Source: Micromonospora sp. NBC_01699 (GTDB lineage: Bacteria > Actinomycetota > Actinomycetes > Mycobacteriales > Micromonosporaceae). Taken from it: DNA of 64,000 nt. Location of the stretch: the NCBI RefSeq assembly GCF_036250065.1, contig NZ_CP109199.1, positions 6,200,001 to 6,264,000 on the forward strand, read 5' to 3'. The notes beneath the pieces were generated by a model. That model was given only the letters and a program-made list of their open reading frames with translations. It was not told the DNA's origin and made no database searches. Shown in pieces: positions 35,918 through 44,960 of the stretch (position 1 is its first letter; each line of letters starts with the position of its first letter). Made by a program: the position numbers and the translations under genes.

Positions 35918-38644
35918 GTGAGCTGGCCGCTGCTGCGCCTGGCCGCGGCCGGGCTGCGGGCCCATGCCGTACGGCTGCTGTTGACCGCTTTCGCGGTGGT
36001 GGTCGGGGTCAGTTTCCTCGCCGGCACGCTGGTCTACGGCGACACCGCTCGGGCCGCCTTCTACGACGACCTGGCCCGCTCGGCCCGGAACGTGGACGTG
36101 GTGGTGGAACCGGCCGAGACCCTGGTGTCGGCCGACACGGTGGCCCGGATCCGGGCGGTCGATGGGGTGGCCGAGGTGGACGGGCGGGTGATCGCCTGGC
36201 TGGGCCTGCTCGACCGGGACGGCCGGCTGCTGACCCAGCAGGGCCACGTCGGGTATGGACTCTCGGTGCCCGGAGTGGCGTCACTCGCGCCGTACGATGT
36301 GGCGGCCGGGCGGCTGCCCCGCACGGCCGGCGAGGTCGCGGTGGACAAGACCACGGTGGCCGGCACCGGGTACGCGCTCGGCGCCCCGGTGACCCTGCTC
36401 GACCAGGCCGGCGCGTCGCACCGGCTGACCCTGGTCGGGGTGCTCGACCTCGGCGTGAACCGGCTCTTCGGTGGCTCCCCGGTGGCCGCCCTGACCGAAC
36501 CCGACCTGACCCGGTTGACCGGCACACAGCGGTACGCGCAGGTGGTGATCCGGGCCGCGCCCGGGGTCGACCCGGAGACATTGGCCGACCGGGTGGCGCA
36601 GGTGACCGGCGATCCACGGCTGGTGGTGTCCACCGGTGACCGGCTTCGGCAGCAGCTGGCCGAGCAGGCCGGCAAGTACGTCAACGGCTTCCTGGCGGTG
36701 CTGATCGGATTCGGGCTGGTCTCGCTGACCGTGTCGGCGTTCGTCATCTACAACACGTTCGCGATCCTGGCCGCCCAGCGCGTACGCGAGCTGAGCCTGC
36801 TGCGCTGTATCGGCGCCTCCCGCCGGCAGGTCGGGATCGCGGTGCTGCTGGAGGCGCTGGCGCTGGGCGTACTGGCGTCGCTGGGCGGGCTGGCGATGAG
36901 CCTGCTGGTCGGCTACGGGCTGATCTGGGGGCGGGAACTGGTCGCCACCGACATCCCGCTGCACGCGCCGGTGGTTCGCTGGCCGACGGTGGCGGTGGCG
37001 ATCGGCTTCGGCACCCTGGTGTCGGTGCTGGCGGCGCTCGTACCGGCGCTGGCGGCGGGGCGGGTGCCGCCGCTGGCCGCGCTGCACGGCAGTGCCACCG
37101 CCGAGCTGCGCGGTTCGACCGGTCGACGCGGACGGGTCCGGCTGCTGATCGCCGCCGGGCTGGCCGGGCTGGGCCTGCTGGCGATCGTGATCGGGGTGCC
37201 GCTGGCCTTTCCGGGGCTGCCGGTGGTGCTCGGCGGCGGCATGATCCTCTTCCTCGGGACGGTGGTGGCGGCGCCGCTGCTGGTTCCGCGCGCGGTCGGC
37301 GTACTGGGTTGGCTGCCGGCCCGGCTGTTCGGACCGGTGGCCCGGCTGGCGGTGGCGAACGCGCGGCGCAACCCGCGCCGGGCCGCCGCGACCACCATGG
37401 CGCTGACCGTCGGGGTGGCGCTGATGTCGATGTTCGCGGTGCTGCTGGGGACCGCCCGGGACCAGACCGGACGGGAGCTGACCGAGAACTTCCCGGTGGA
37501 CTTCGTGCTCGACCGGGCCCGGGTGGACGGCACTCCCGGGGTGACCCCTGGCACGCTGCCGGCGGAGCTGGCCGGCGTACTCCGGGCCGACCCGGCGTTC
37601 GCGACGGTGGCCGAGGTGCGGCTCGCACCGGCACCGGCGGACCCGCAGGTCCGGGTCTGGTCGGTGCCGCCCGAGCAGTTGCGCGGCCCGATCCGGCCGG
37701 AGGTGACCGACGGTGACCTGGCCGCCCTGCGGCCGGGCACGGTGGCGGTGAGCCGCCGGCTGGCCGAGGCCCGCAACATCGGCGTGGGCGACCGGCTCCC
37801 GCTCGGCCTGCCCGACACCCTGACCGGCCCGACCGATCCGGTTGGGCCGACCGATCCGGTTGGCCCAACCGGCCCAACCGAGCCAACCGGCCCAACCGAG
37901 CCAACCGGCCCAACCGAGCCAACCGGCCCAACCGAGCCGACCGGCCCAACCGGCCCGACCGAGCCGACCGGTTCGTCCGGGGGCGACGGTGTGGGGGGCT
38001 CGTTGGTCGTGGTCGCGCTCTACGACGACGCTCCGACCAGCGGTACGGCGCTGGTCGAGTGGAGCCGGTTCACCGCCGCGTACGGTCCGGGCGCGCCGAA
38101 CCAGTTGCTCATCGACCTCGCCCCCGGTGTCGGTACGGCAGCCGGGCGGCAGGCGCTCGACGGGCTGCTGCGGGCGTACCCGGTGGTGCGGTTGAGCAGT
38201 GCGGCAGACCAGGCGAACGCGTTGTCGGCCACGCTGGACGAGCTGCTCGGCATCTTCGCCGCGCTGCTCGGCATGTCGGTGCTGATCGCGCTCTTCGGGA
38301 TCAGCAACACGCTCTCGCTGTCGGTCTTCGAGCGCACCCGGGAGTCGGCCACGCTCCGGGCGCTGGGCCTGTCCCGACGGCAGCTCGGGCGCATGCTGCT
38401 GGTCGAGGCGGCGCTGATCGCGCTGGTCGGCGCGTTGGCCGGGATCGCCCTGGGGGTGGGGGTCGGCTGGACCGCGGCACTCGGGCTGATCAGCAGCTAC
38501 GGGCACGGGCTGCCGGTCGTACCGGTGGGGCAGTTGGCCCTCTGCGCGGGCCTGGCCTGCGGCGCGGCGGTCCTGGCCGGGCTGCTGCCGGCCCGCCGGG
38601 CGAGCCGGGCCCCGATCGTGGCGGCGATGGCGAACGAGGGCTGA
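35918..38644 (+). CDS. FtsX/MacB-type ABC transporter permease, orphan
   Basis: This is a 908-residue ABC3-type permease with two FtsX-like halves. An N-terminal helix ([20 protein letters not shown]) and a large extracytoplasmic domain precede the first three-helix bundle ([20 protein letters not shown], with [19 protein letters not shown]). The second half repeats this, ending in [20 protein letters not shown] with [16 protein letters not shown] and a final [18 protein letters not shown]. Such permeases need a MacB-type ATPase, and none is adjacent. The second external domain carries an 18-bp in-frame repeat. The GTG at 35918 is the start and no good ribosome binding site is visible. The substrate is unknown; lipids or antibiotics are common for the family. 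Confidence 0.88.
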   Translation: MSWPLLRLAAAGLRAHAVRLLLTAFAVVVGVSFLAGTLVYGDTARAAFYDDLARSARNVDVVVEPAETLVSADTVARIRAVDGVAEVDGRVIAWLGLLDRDGRLLTQQGHVGYGLSVPGVASLAPYDVAAGRLPRTAGEVAVDKTTVAGTGYALGAPVTLLDQAGASHRLTLVGVLDLGVNRLFGGSPVAALTEPDLTRLTGTQRYAQVVIRAAPGVDPETLADRVAQVTGDPRLVVSTGDRLRQQLAEQAGKYVNGFLAVLIGFGLVSLTVSAFVIYNTFAILAAQRVRELSLLRCIGASRRQVGIAVLLEALALGVLASLGGLAMSLLVGYGLIWGRELVATDIPLHAPVVRWPTVAVAIGFGTLVSVLAALVPALAAGRVPPLAALHGSATAELRGSTGRRGRVRLLIAAGLAGLGLLAIVIGVPLAFPGLPVVLGGGMILFLGTVVAAPLLVPRAVGVLGWLPARLFGPVARLAVANARRNPRRAAATTMALTVGVALMSMFAVLLGTARDQTGRELTENFPVDFVLDRARVDGTPGVTPGTLPAELAGVLRADPAFATVAEVRLAPAPADPQVRVWSVPPEQLRGPIRPEVTDGDLAALRPGTVAVSRRLAEARNIGVGDRLPLGLPDTLTGPTDPVGPTDPVGPTGPTEPTGPTEPTGPTEPTGPTEPTGPTGPTEPTGSSGGDGVGGSLVVVALYDDAPTSGTALVEWSRFTAAYGPGAPNQLLIDLAPGVGTAAGRQALDGLLRAYPVVRLSSAADQANALSATLDELLGIFAALLGMSVLIALFGISNTLSLSVFERTRESATLRALGLSRRQLGRMLLVEAALIALVGALAGIALGVGVGWTAALGLISSYGHGLPVVPVGQLALCAGLACGAAVLAGLLPARRASRAPIVAAMANEG
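37826..37970 (+). repeat. In-frame 18-bp repeat encoding GPTEPT
   Basis: Inside the permease gene, the 18-mer GGCCCAACCGAGCCAACC occurs perfectly at 37871, 37889 and 37907, with a one-base variant at 37925. GPTDPV units (37826-37870) and a shortened GPTGPTEPT unit flank them. Together they encode a Gly-Pro-Thr-rich external loop of about 48 residues. Copy number may vary by slippage. Confidence 0.9.
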
Positions 38645-38700
38645 GCCCTCGCACCCTTCCGGCACCCGGCCGGTTCGACTCGGTGGCACACATTGCGATA

Positions 38701-38712
38701 TCAGCATATGTT
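38701..38712. promoter_or_regulatory. Possible metal-sensor operator before the CDF gene
   Basis: TCAGCATATGTT lies within the AT-rich dyad region GCGATATCAGCATATGTTGG, 37 bp before the exporter's start. ArsR/SmtB-type sensors bind AT-rich dyads at metal exporter genes. The same 12-mer recurs at 56529. No sensor gene is adjacent. Confidence 0.35.
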
Positions 38713-38748
38713 GGGCTATAGCGGTACCGGCTGACGGAGGGTGTGTGC

Positions 38749-39669
38749 GTGGGCACGGGTCATGACCACGGCGCGCAGGCGATGCGCGCCGCCGAGCGGC
38801 ACCGGGGACGGCTCTGGTCCGCCTTCGGGCTGCTCGTCGTTGTCATGATCGTCGAGGCGGTCGCCGCCCTCACCACCGGCTCGCTGGCGCTGCTCTCCGA
38901 CGCCGGGCACATGTTCACCGACGTACTCGGAATCGGCATGGCACTGGCCGCGATCACCGCGACCCGGCACGCCACCGACGACCCGCAGCGGACCTTCGGC
39001 CTCTACCGGCTGGAGGTGCTCGCGGCACTGGCCAACGCCGTGCTGCTGTTCGGCGTCGCGATCTACGTGCTGGTCGAGGCCGCCCGCCGGTTCAGCCAGG
39101 AGCACCCGCCGACCGTGCTGGCCGGGCCGATGCTGGGGGTCGCCATCGTCGGTCTGCTGGCCAACCTGGTCGCCTTCGGGCTGCTGCGCGCCGGGGCACG
39201 GGAGAGCATCAACCTGCGCGGCGCCTACCTGGAGGCGCTTGGCGACACGCTCGGCTCGGCCGGGGTGATCGTCGCCGCGCTGGTGATCGCGAACACCGGC
39301 TGGTGGTGGGCCGACCCGCTGGTCGCGGTCGCGATCGGCCTGTTCATCCTGCCCCGGACCTGGCGGCTGGCCCGAGCCGCGATCCGGATCCTGGTGCAGG
39401 CCGCACCGGAGCACCTCGACGTGCCCACGGTCGCCGCCCGGCTCTGTGCCGTACCCGGTGTCGCCAACGTGCACGACCTGCACGTCTGGACGCTCACCTC
39501 GGGCATGGAGGTCGCCTCGGCGCACCTCACCCTGTCCGCCGGCGCCGAGGTCGGCGCGGTGCTGGCCGCCGCCCGCGGGGCGTTGCACGACGACTTCGAC
39601 ATCGCACACGCCACCCTCCAGGTCGAGCCGGGCAGCGCGACCGAGGGCTGCGGCCCCACCGACTGGTAA
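38749..39669 (+). CDS. Cation diffusion facilitator, CzcD/ZitB type
   Basis: This is a proton-coupled exporter of Zn2+ or similar divalent cations, 306 residues, with six membrane helices and a C-terminal cytoplasmic domain. Metal-site motifs are SLALLSDAGHMFTDVLG in helix 2 and AYLEALGDTLGS in helix 5. RTFGLYRLEVLAALANAV is the family's conserved loop. The cytoplasmic end has VHDLHVWTLTSGMEVASAH. The second GTG (38749) is chosen because GGAGG is 8 bases upstream; the GTG at 38743 is too close. The N-terminus GTGHDHG is slightly His-rich. A small CCCGGCC/GGCCGGG hairpin at 39692-39711 may end its transcript. Confidence 0.92.
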   Translation: MGTGHDHGAQAMRAAERHRGRLWSAFGLLVVVMIVEAVAALTTGSLALLSDAGHMFTDVLGIGMALAAITATRHATDDPQRTFGLYRLEVLAALANAVLLFGVAIYVLVEAARRFSQEHPPTVLAGPMLGVAIVGLLANLVAFGLLRAGARESINLRGAYLEALGDTLGSAGVIVAALVIANTGWWWADPLVAVAIGLFILPRTWRLARAAIRILVQAAPEHLDVPTVAARLCAVPGVANVHDLHVWTLTSGMEVASAHLTLSAGAEVGAVLAAARGALHDDFDIAHATLQVEPGSATEGCGPTDW

Positions 39670-39982
39670 ACCCCATCGGGTACGCCCGCCGCCCGGCCGG
39701 GTACGGCCGGGCACGCCCGTCACCCGCTTCGGTACGGTCGCGGACGGCACGGGTAGGTGGCGCTGCCGGTAGCGCTCCTTACCGGGCACCGGAAGGTGAC
39801 CACTCTTCGCTTACCTTGGCCTTAATTTTTGTCGCCCGACCGGGTGAAATTTTATGGTTATATCCGGCATATCATTTCGATTCACTTTGATCCTCTGACA
39901 AGCGACCACTGTCCGTACTGGAGCCGGCCGGTAGGCTCGGCTCCGGTCATCGCCGGGCGGCGCCCTCCGGCGCCTGTGGTGA

Positions 39983-40100
39983 CCGTCGCCTAATCGCACA
40001 TGCGAGCCGGGGAACCATCGCGTCATTGGGGTGCATCCGCGTCAGCGGTAGGGATCTTCCGTCCCGAACCCGTCAGCTAACCCGGTCGGCGGCTGACGGA
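39983..40100 (+). promoter_or_regulatory. Cyclic di-AMP riboswitch (ydaO-yuaA class)
   Basis: Conserved ydaO-class segments occur in the right order: GAGCCGGGGAACC, TTGGGGTGCATCC, GGTAGGGATCTTCCGTCCCG, and AACCCGTCAGCTAACCCGG. A closing stem forms between CCGTCGCC at about 39983 and GGCGGC at about 40087. In actinobacteria this riboswitch commonly precedes cell-wall hydrolase and resuscitation-factor genes and turns expression off when c-di-AMP binds. The AT-rich stretch 39820-39900 upstream (unusual for this DNA) is the likely promoter. The interval 39670-40114 holds no other gene. Confidence 0.9.
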
Positions 40101-40114
40101 AGGACGTGCACCGA

Positions 40115-41221
40115 ATGCCATTGTTGGCGCCCGTACGACCCCGCCATCCGCGCGCGGTCCGTACCGCGATCGCGATCACCCTCACCCTGTTGGCCGCCTC
40201 GGTCACCCCCACCGCCGCGCTGGCCGCACCCGCCCCCCTCGGCACCGCCCCCCTCGGCACCGCCCCGCTGACCGCCGCGAACGTGCTCGCCGCCGCCCCC
40301 GGCGGCACCGACGACGAGGGCGGCAGCGACAGCCTGCGAGAGCAGCTCGACGTCGCGGCCAAGGGCTACCTCGACGCCCAGGCGGCACTGGACAACTCCA
40401 CCAAGCGGCAGCAGCAGCTCGCCGCGCACCTGGTCACCCTGGAGGCCGAAGTGGTCACCAGGACCCGGACCGTCGGCGAACTGGCCGGCTTGGCGTACCG
40501 CACCGGGCGCCTGGGGCCCCTCACCGCCCTGCTCAACAGCGACTCGCCGGACGGCTTCCTGGACCGTGCGTCCTCCCTCGGCACGGTCGCCGCCAACGAG
40601 GACCGCCAGCTCCGGGACCTGATCGAGGTACGGGACCAGGAGACCCGGGCCAAGGCGGCGATCGACAACGAGATCCGTGAGCAGCGCAAGCAGCTCGACA
40701 TCATGGCCAAGCGCAAGCAGCAGGCCGAACGGGCGCTCGCGCTCGCCGGCAGCGGCGGCTCCAGCCCCGGCGTCACCGCCAGCACCACCTCCCCCACGGC
40801 CAAGCCGGCCCCCCGCAACTCGGACGGGTCGTGGCCGAAGGAGTCGTGCAGCGTCAACGACCCGACCACCACCGGCTGCATCACCCCGCGCACCCTCAAC
40901 GCGATGAACCAGGCCAAGGCGGCCGGCTTCACCCGTTTCGTCTCCTGCTTCCGCAGCGGCGGCTCGGGCGAACACCCGAAGGGCCGGGCCTGCGACTTCG
41001 CGGCGGAGAAGGGCGGCTTCGGCGGAATCGCCACCGGCGGCGACCGGACGTACGGCAACAACCTGGCGGCGTACTTCGTCAAGAACGCCAGCCGCCTCGG
41101 CGTGCTCTACGTGATCTGGTTCAAGCAGATCTGGCTACCCGGCAGCGGCTGGAAGGCGTACAACGGCGGCGGCGACCCCTCCAGCGACCACACCAACCAC
41201 GTCCACCTCTCCATGAACTAA
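40115..41221 (+). CDS. Secreted coiled-coil protein with M15-like C-terminal domain
   Basis: This is an exported 368-residue protein, probably a cell-wall hydrolase or a cell-wall-binding protein. A signal peptide (AIAITLTLLAASVTPTAALAA) precedes a coiled coil of about 130 residues with a NlpC/P60- and RipA-like pattern (LREQLDVAAKGYLDAQAALD). A Ser/Thr/Pro linker follows, then a C-terminal domain with EHPKGRACDF (His287, Asp294) and TNHVHLS. The H-x6-D and H-x-H pattern is like the zinc site of M15/VanY D,D-peptidases. The ATG at 40115 is properly spaced from GGAAGGA; the GTG at 40106 is too close. It is controlled by the c-di-AMP riboswitch just upstream, which fits a wall-remodelling role. 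Confidence 0.85.
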   Translation: MPLLAPVRPRHPRAVRTAIAITLTLLAASVTPTAALAAPAPLGTAPLGTAPLTAANVLAAAPGGTDDEGGSDSLREQLDVAAKGYLDAQAALDNSTKRQQQLAAHLVTLEAEVVTRTRTVGELAGLAYRTGRLGPLTALLNSDSPDGFLDRASSLGTVAANEDRQLRDLIEVRDQETRAKAAIDNEIREQRKQLDIMAKRKQQAERALALAGSGGSSPGVTASTTSPTAKPAPRNSDGSWPKESCSVNDPTTTGCITPRTLNAMNQAKAAGFTRFVSCFRSGGSGEHPKGRACDFAAEKGGFGGIATGGDRTYGNNLAAYFVKNASRLGVLYVIWFKQIWLPGSGWKAYNGGGDPSSDHTNHVHLSMN

Positions 41222-41295
41222 CCCCGCCCCTCCCCCTCCCCTCTCCCCCTCTCCCCCTCCCCTCGCGTGCCCCCGCGCCCGCCCCCGGGCGCGTC

Positions 41296-41351
41296 GATCT
41301 AGGGCAAATACGTGTGATTAGAGATCAAGTAACCCCCATTCGCCCTAGATC
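41296..41351. repeat. Dispersed palindromic element, copy C
   Basis: The left arm GATCTAGGGCAAATACGTG (41296-41314) matches copy B exactly. The right arm ATTCGCCCTAGATC (41338-41351) has one change. The loop TGATTAGAGATCAAG matches copy A. It lies between convergent genes, with a C-tract (41222-41280) and a G-tract (41358-41400) on either side. Confidence 0.88.
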
Positions 41352-41388
41352 GGCGCCGTGAGGGGGGTGGGGGGCGGGGGGTGGGGGG

Positions 41389-42321
41389 TTAGGGGGTGGA
41401 GTTCCAGAAGCCGATGATGGTGGCGGTCCACCAGCCGAGTTGGGAGATCGTGGCGGCTAGGGCGCCGGGGAGTAGGCGGGACCAGTGCGTGGGGGTGTCG
41501 CCGAGGTTGGCGAGGCGGTCGCGTACGCGGCCCAGGAACAGCCCGTTGATCCCCACCGCGAGTACGGCGACCAGCTTGAGCTGCACCAGCCCGGACGAGG
41601 TGTCGGGGCGCAGTGCCGCACCGCTGACGACCAGGCCCACCAGACCGAGCCAGATCAGCAGGTGTGCCCCCTGCGCCATGCCCAGTACGGTGCCGAGCCG
41701 TTCCCGGCGCAGAATCCAGCGCAGGCTGAACCAATCCACGGTGAGTACGGCTCCGAAGCCGATCACGAGACTGGCCAGGTGACAGAACAGCGCGATCGAC
41801 CGCCATCCCGGACCGACGGTGAGGTGCGGCGCGACGAGCACCACTACCAGCCAGCCGACACCGACCGCGACGACGGGACCGATCCGTGCGGCGCGACCGG
41901 CCGGCCGGCGGTGGCCGCCCCGCCAACCCGCAGCCGGCTGCCCGGTCGACGGGTCGAGCCGCCGCACGTGATCCGTCGGCGGGTCGAGGTGATCGACGAG
42001 AGCCGGTGAGTGATGACTCGCAGCGGACGCCAGGGAGCGGCGACTGGCAGCGGCCGACGGCGAGTGGCGATTCGCAGGGGACACGTGCGAGTGGTGACCG
42101 GCAGCGGGGACCGGTCGATGGTCATCGGAAGCAGGGACCGGTGCACGGTGATCGGCAGCGGAGGCCGGGGAGCGGCGGTCGGGAGCAGAGGCCGGGGAGC
42201 GGCGACCGGGGGCAGGGGCCGGGGAGGGGCGGTCGGCGGCGGAGAGCGGTGGGCGGCGGATGCCGGCGGGGTCGACCGGTGCGGGTGCGGTGTGTCGGCC
42301 GGTCGTCCGGAGGTCAGACAT
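41389..42321 (-). CDS. Membrane protein with repetitive N-terminal tail
   Basis: I do not recognise a named family. The C-terminal 160 residues hold about four or five membrane helices (VVAVGVGWLVVVLVAPHLTV, then IALFCHLASLVIGFGAVLTV, LLIWLGLVGLVVSGAAL, and LKLVAVLAVGINGLFLG). The N-terminal 145 residues are low complexity, with repeats such as APDRRSPASAADHRAPVPA rich in His, Arg, Ser and Pro and no signal peptide. They are encoded by degenerate tandem repeats at about 42000-42250. The ATG at 42321 has a weak ribosome binding site, so the true start may be internal, near the first helix. The His/Arg-rich tail would be cytoplasmic if real. Confidence 0.6.
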   Translation of the reverse strand: MSDLRTTGRHTAPAPVDPAGIRRPPLSAADRPSPAPAPGRRSPASAPDRRSPASAADHRAPVPASDDHRPVPAAGHHSHVSPANRHSPSAAASRRSLASAASHHSPALVDHLDPPTDHVRRLDPSTGQPAAGWRGGHRRPAGRAARIGPVVAVGVGWLVVVLVAPHLTVGPGWRSIALFCHLASLVIGFGAVLTVDWFSLRWILRRERLGTVLGMAQGAHLLIWLGLVGLVVSGAALRPDTSSGLVQLKLVAVLAVGINGLFLGRVRDRLANLGDTPTHWSRLLPGALAATISQLGWWTATIIGFWNSTP

Positions 42322-42536
42322 ATCGGGCCGGGCCGTCCGGACCGGCGGGTCCCGAAACCGGCATGGTGGTCCCTCCGCTCGCCTCGGGCCGGGGTCGGCC
42401 GAAGATCGGCCGGGCCGGGAGGAGAACCGACGGCCCTCCTGATCAGGAGACTCGCCGGGAGCGGCGGCGCAACAGAAAACCCGGCCGGGGAGATCCGTAC
42501 CGCTGCCCGGAGCGGACGCGGTGGTCGACGGGGCGG

Positions 42537-43115
42537 TCAGGCGGGGGTGCGGGTGGTGGTGGGGCTCGTTATCGCGCCGAGCAGGAGTCGCAGGCCGGGG
42601 GTGGGGTCGAAGTCCGGGTCGGGGAAGGCGAGCTGGTGCATGATCACACCGTCCATGTGGTCCAGCAGCAGCCGGCAGTGCCGTTCCGGATCGGGTGAGC
42701 CGACCGCACCCAGCCAGGGTGCTCCCCAGCGGACCAGTTCGGCGTTGCCCTGCCCGAGGTCGGCCTGCAACTGCGGCCGGACCGCAGCGTCGAGACAGAG
42801 GGCGAGGCGGGCGACCGTACGCGGCCGGGCCGGGCCGACCGCGGTCCGGACGAATTCGGCCAGCAACCGGGCCAGCTCGTCGAGGTCGACCGGGTGCTCC
42901 GGGCCGGTCATCCGCTGCCAGTCCGCCCGGTCCAGCACGGCCAACCGCGCGACCACTCCGCCGAGCAGCGCGTCCCGGGTACGGAAGTGGTTGGACGCGG
43001 AGCCGGCCGGCAACCCGGCCTCGGCGTCCACCGCACGGTGGGTGAGTTGACGCAGCCCCTGTCCCCCGAGCACCCGGATCGCGGCATCGGTGAGCTGGTC
43101 CAACCGGGACGACAT
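42537..43115 (-). CDS. TetR-family repressor
   Basis: This is a one-component repressor of 192 residues. The N-terminal helix-turn-helix is in LRQLTHRAVDAEAGLPAGSASNHFRTRDALL (about residues 21-51), and the C-terminal helical domain is the ligand pocket. The ATG at 43115 follows GGTGGGCGG. The gene is divergent from a FAD monooxygenase with a 127-bp gap that contains four copies of one palindrome, so it very probably represses both itself and the monooxygenase. The ligand is unknown and is likely a small aromatic or natural product that the enzyme modifies. Confidence 0.88.
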   Translation of the reverse strand: MSSRLDQLTDAAIRVLGGQGLRQLTHRAVDAEAGLPAGSASNHFRTRDALLGGVVARLAVLDRADWQRMTGPEHPVDLDELARLLAEFVRTAVGPARPRTVARLALCLDAAVRPQLQADLGQGNAELVRWGAPWLGAVGSPDPERHCRLLLDHMDGVIMHQLAFPDPDFDPTPGLRLLLGAITSPTTTRTPA

Positions 43116-43131
43116 CCGCCCACCCTAACGA

Positions 43132-43209
43132 ACTACACCCGTAGTTAATTCGACTACAGCCATAGTCAATTCAACTACATCCGTAGTGACAGCTAACTAC
43201 AGCCGTAGT
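43132..43209. promoter_or_regulatory. Four-site TetR operator array
   Basis: Four 14-bp palindromes of the form ACTAC-N4-GTAGT start at 43132, 43153, 43174 and 43196 (the second has ATAGT). Centre-to-centre spacing is 21, 21 and 22 bp, two helical turns, so all sites face the same side of the DNA. The array fills the TetR/monooxygenase divergent promoter. Confidence 0.9.
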
Positions 43210-43242
43210 ACGGTCCGCTCAGACCAGGCGAGCGAGCATCAC

Positions 43243-44331
43243 ATGACCGGACGGGCGGGCTATCACGTGACCAGACGAGCGGGCATCATCGGCGGTGGCA
43301 TCGGCGGACTGGCAACAGCGATCATGTTGCAGCAGGCCGGCTGGACGGTACGGGTCTTCGAGAGGGCGCCCGCCCTCGGCGGCTCCGGCACCGCGCTCGG
43401 CATGTGGCCGGCGTCGCTGCGCGCCCTCGACGCCCTCGGCCTCGGCGGGGACGTACGCGCGCTCGGCGCCCGGCAGCGCCACGGCACCTTCCTCCGCCCG
43501 GACGGCAGCCGGATCGCCCGGCTGGACGTGAGCGCGATCGCCCGCCGCACCGGCGACTCGGTGCACCTGATCTCCCGACCGGCACTGCTCGGGCTGCTCG
43601 CCGGTGCGGTCGCCCCCGGCACCGTTAGCTTCGACAGCCCGGTGACCGATCTCGCCGCGTACCGGACGGGGTTCGACGTGGTGGTGGCGGCCGACGGGGT
43701 GTTCAGCCGGACCCGTACGGCGATCTTCGGCACCGACAGCGGGGCACGTTATGTCGGCGCCACCGCCTGGCGGGGCACCGTGGACGGGGCGACCGACACG
43801 GTGAGCGAGACCTGGGGGCGTGGACAGCGGTTCGGCGTCACCCCGCGCGAGGACGGTCGGACCAACTGGTACGCCACCGCGCTCGCCCCGCCCGGCGGAC
43901 GTTCGCCGGAGGGCGAGGTAGCGGCACTGCGGGCCAGGTTCGGTGACTGGCACGCGGGCGTACGGCAGGTATTGAGCCGGCTGCGGCCGGCGGAGGTCCT
44001 GCGGCACGACCTCTACCAGCTCGCGCGGCCGCTGCCGGGTTACCTCGACGGCAACGTGGTCCTGATCGGCGACGCGGCGCACGCGATGACCCCGGATCTG
44101 GGGCGGGGTGCCGGTGAGGCGCTGGTCGACGCGGTGACGCTCGGGCACTGCCTGGCCGACGCGACCTCGATCGCCGCCGGACTGGCCGAGTACGACAACC
44201 GGCGACGTCGGCCGACCCAGCGGTTGGTCCGGCTCTCGCACCGGGTCGGCCGGATCGCCCAGGCCCGTCGGTTCACCCCGCTCCGGGACGCCGCGGTACG
44301 CGTCGCCCTGACCTTCGGTCCACCCACCTGA
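43243..44331 (+). CDS. FAD-dependent aromatic-type monooxygenase
   Basis: This is a class A flavin monooxygenase (PHBH/UbiH fold) of 362 residues. The dinucleotide-binding motif GIIGGGIGGLATAIMLQQAG is near the N-terminus, DVVVAADGVFSRTRTAIFG is the conserved DG motif, and VLIGDAAHAMTPDLGRGAGE is the GD motif that contacts FAD. The substrate side has no diagnostic motif, so antibiotic inactivation, aromatic hydroxylation or a biosynthetic step are all possible. The ATG at 43243 is chosen, with a GTG at 43267 as the alternative. Control by the adjacent TetR repressor is strongly implied by the operator array. Confidence 0.88.
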   Translation: MTGRAGYHVTRRAGIIGGGIGGLATAIMLQQAGWTVRVFERAPALGGSGTALGMWPASLRALDALGLGGDVRALGARQRHGTFLRPDGSRIARLDVSAIARRTGDSVHLISRPALLGLLAGAVAPGTVSFDSPVTDLAAYRTGFDVVVAADGVFSRTRTAIFGTDSGARYVGATAWRGTVDGATDTVSETWGRGQRFGVTPREDGRTNWYATALAPPGGRSPEGEVAALRARFGDWHAGVRQVLSRLRPAEVLRHDLYQLARPLPGYLDGNVVLIGDAAHAMTPDLGRGAGEALVDAVTLGHCLADATSIAAGLAEYDNRRRRPTQRLVRLSHRVGRIAQARRFTPLRDAAVRVALTFGPPT

Positions 44332-44424
44332 CCCCACCCAGCGGCAGCCGGCAACCAGCGGGGCAACAGGCGACAGGGATGCTGGCAGCAGGGAAGCGGG
44401 CACGCAGCGGGATAAGTCTGCTAT

Positions 44425-44438
44425 TAGACGATCTGTTA
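44425..44438. promoter_or_regulatory. MarR operator, upstream copy
   Basis: TAGACGATCTGTTA, inside CTATTAGACGATCTGTTACGG, lies just before the MarR gene. Its reverse complement recurs before the MFS gene at 44961, indicating a binding site shared by both promoters. Confidence 0.65.
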
Positions 44439-44453
44439 CGGATCTAGGTGGCT

Positions 44454-44954
44454 ATGCTGGTCGGCATGACCGCCATGGCGCCGACGCGTACCGAACCGGA
44501 TCTGTCGTTCCTGCTGGACCATACGAGCCACGTGCTGCGGACCCGGATGGCGGCGGCCCTCGCCGAGATCGGGCTCACCGCGCGCATGCACTGCGTGCTG
44601 GTGCACGCCCTGGCCGAGGAGCGGACGCAGATCCAGCTCGCCGAACTGGGCGACATGGACAAGACCACGATGGTGGTGACGGTCGACGCGCTGGAGAAGG
44701 CCGGCCTGGCCGTACGCCGCGCCTCCACCACCGACCGGCGGGCCCGGATCATCGCGGTCACCCCGGAGGGCGCCCGGGTCGCCGAACGGAGTCAGCGGAT
44801 CGTCGACCGGGTGCACGAGGAGGCGCTGGGCGCCCTTGCCGCCGACGAGCGCGAGCCCTTCCTTCGCGCCCTGAATCGCCTGGTCGACGGGCATCTGGCC
44901 AGCCCGGTCGAGAATCCCCAACCGGTACGGCGAGCCCGCCAGCGCGGGAACTAG
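44454..44954 (+). CDS. MarR-family regulator
   Basis: This is a 166-residue winged-helix regulator. The DNA-binding core is TQIQLAELGDMDKTTMVVTVDALEKAGLAV with the wing RRASTTDRRARIIAVTPEG. The N-terminal dimer helix carries LSFLLDHTSHVLRTRM. The ATG at 44454 is spaced five bases from AGG, and the ATG at 44466 is also possible. It is transcribed in the same direction as the MFS exporter 87 bp downstream, and matching operator-like sequences lie before both genes. This is the standard arrangement of a drug-responsive MarR controlling its exporter and itself. Confidence 0.88.
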   Translation: MLVGMTAMAPTRTEPDLSFLLDHTSHVLRTRMAAALAEIGLTARMHCVLVHALAEERTQIQLAELGDMDKTTMVVTVDALEKAGLAVRRASTTDRRARIIAVTPEGARVAERSQRIVDRVHEEALGALAADEREPFLRALNRLVDGHLASPVENPQPVRRARQRGN

Positions 44955-44960
44955 ATCACA

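Noticed and set aside
37826-37970. Collagen-like domain
   Set aside because: Glycine recurs every third residue only locally (GPT units are interrupted by EPT); too short and better seen as a slippage repeat.
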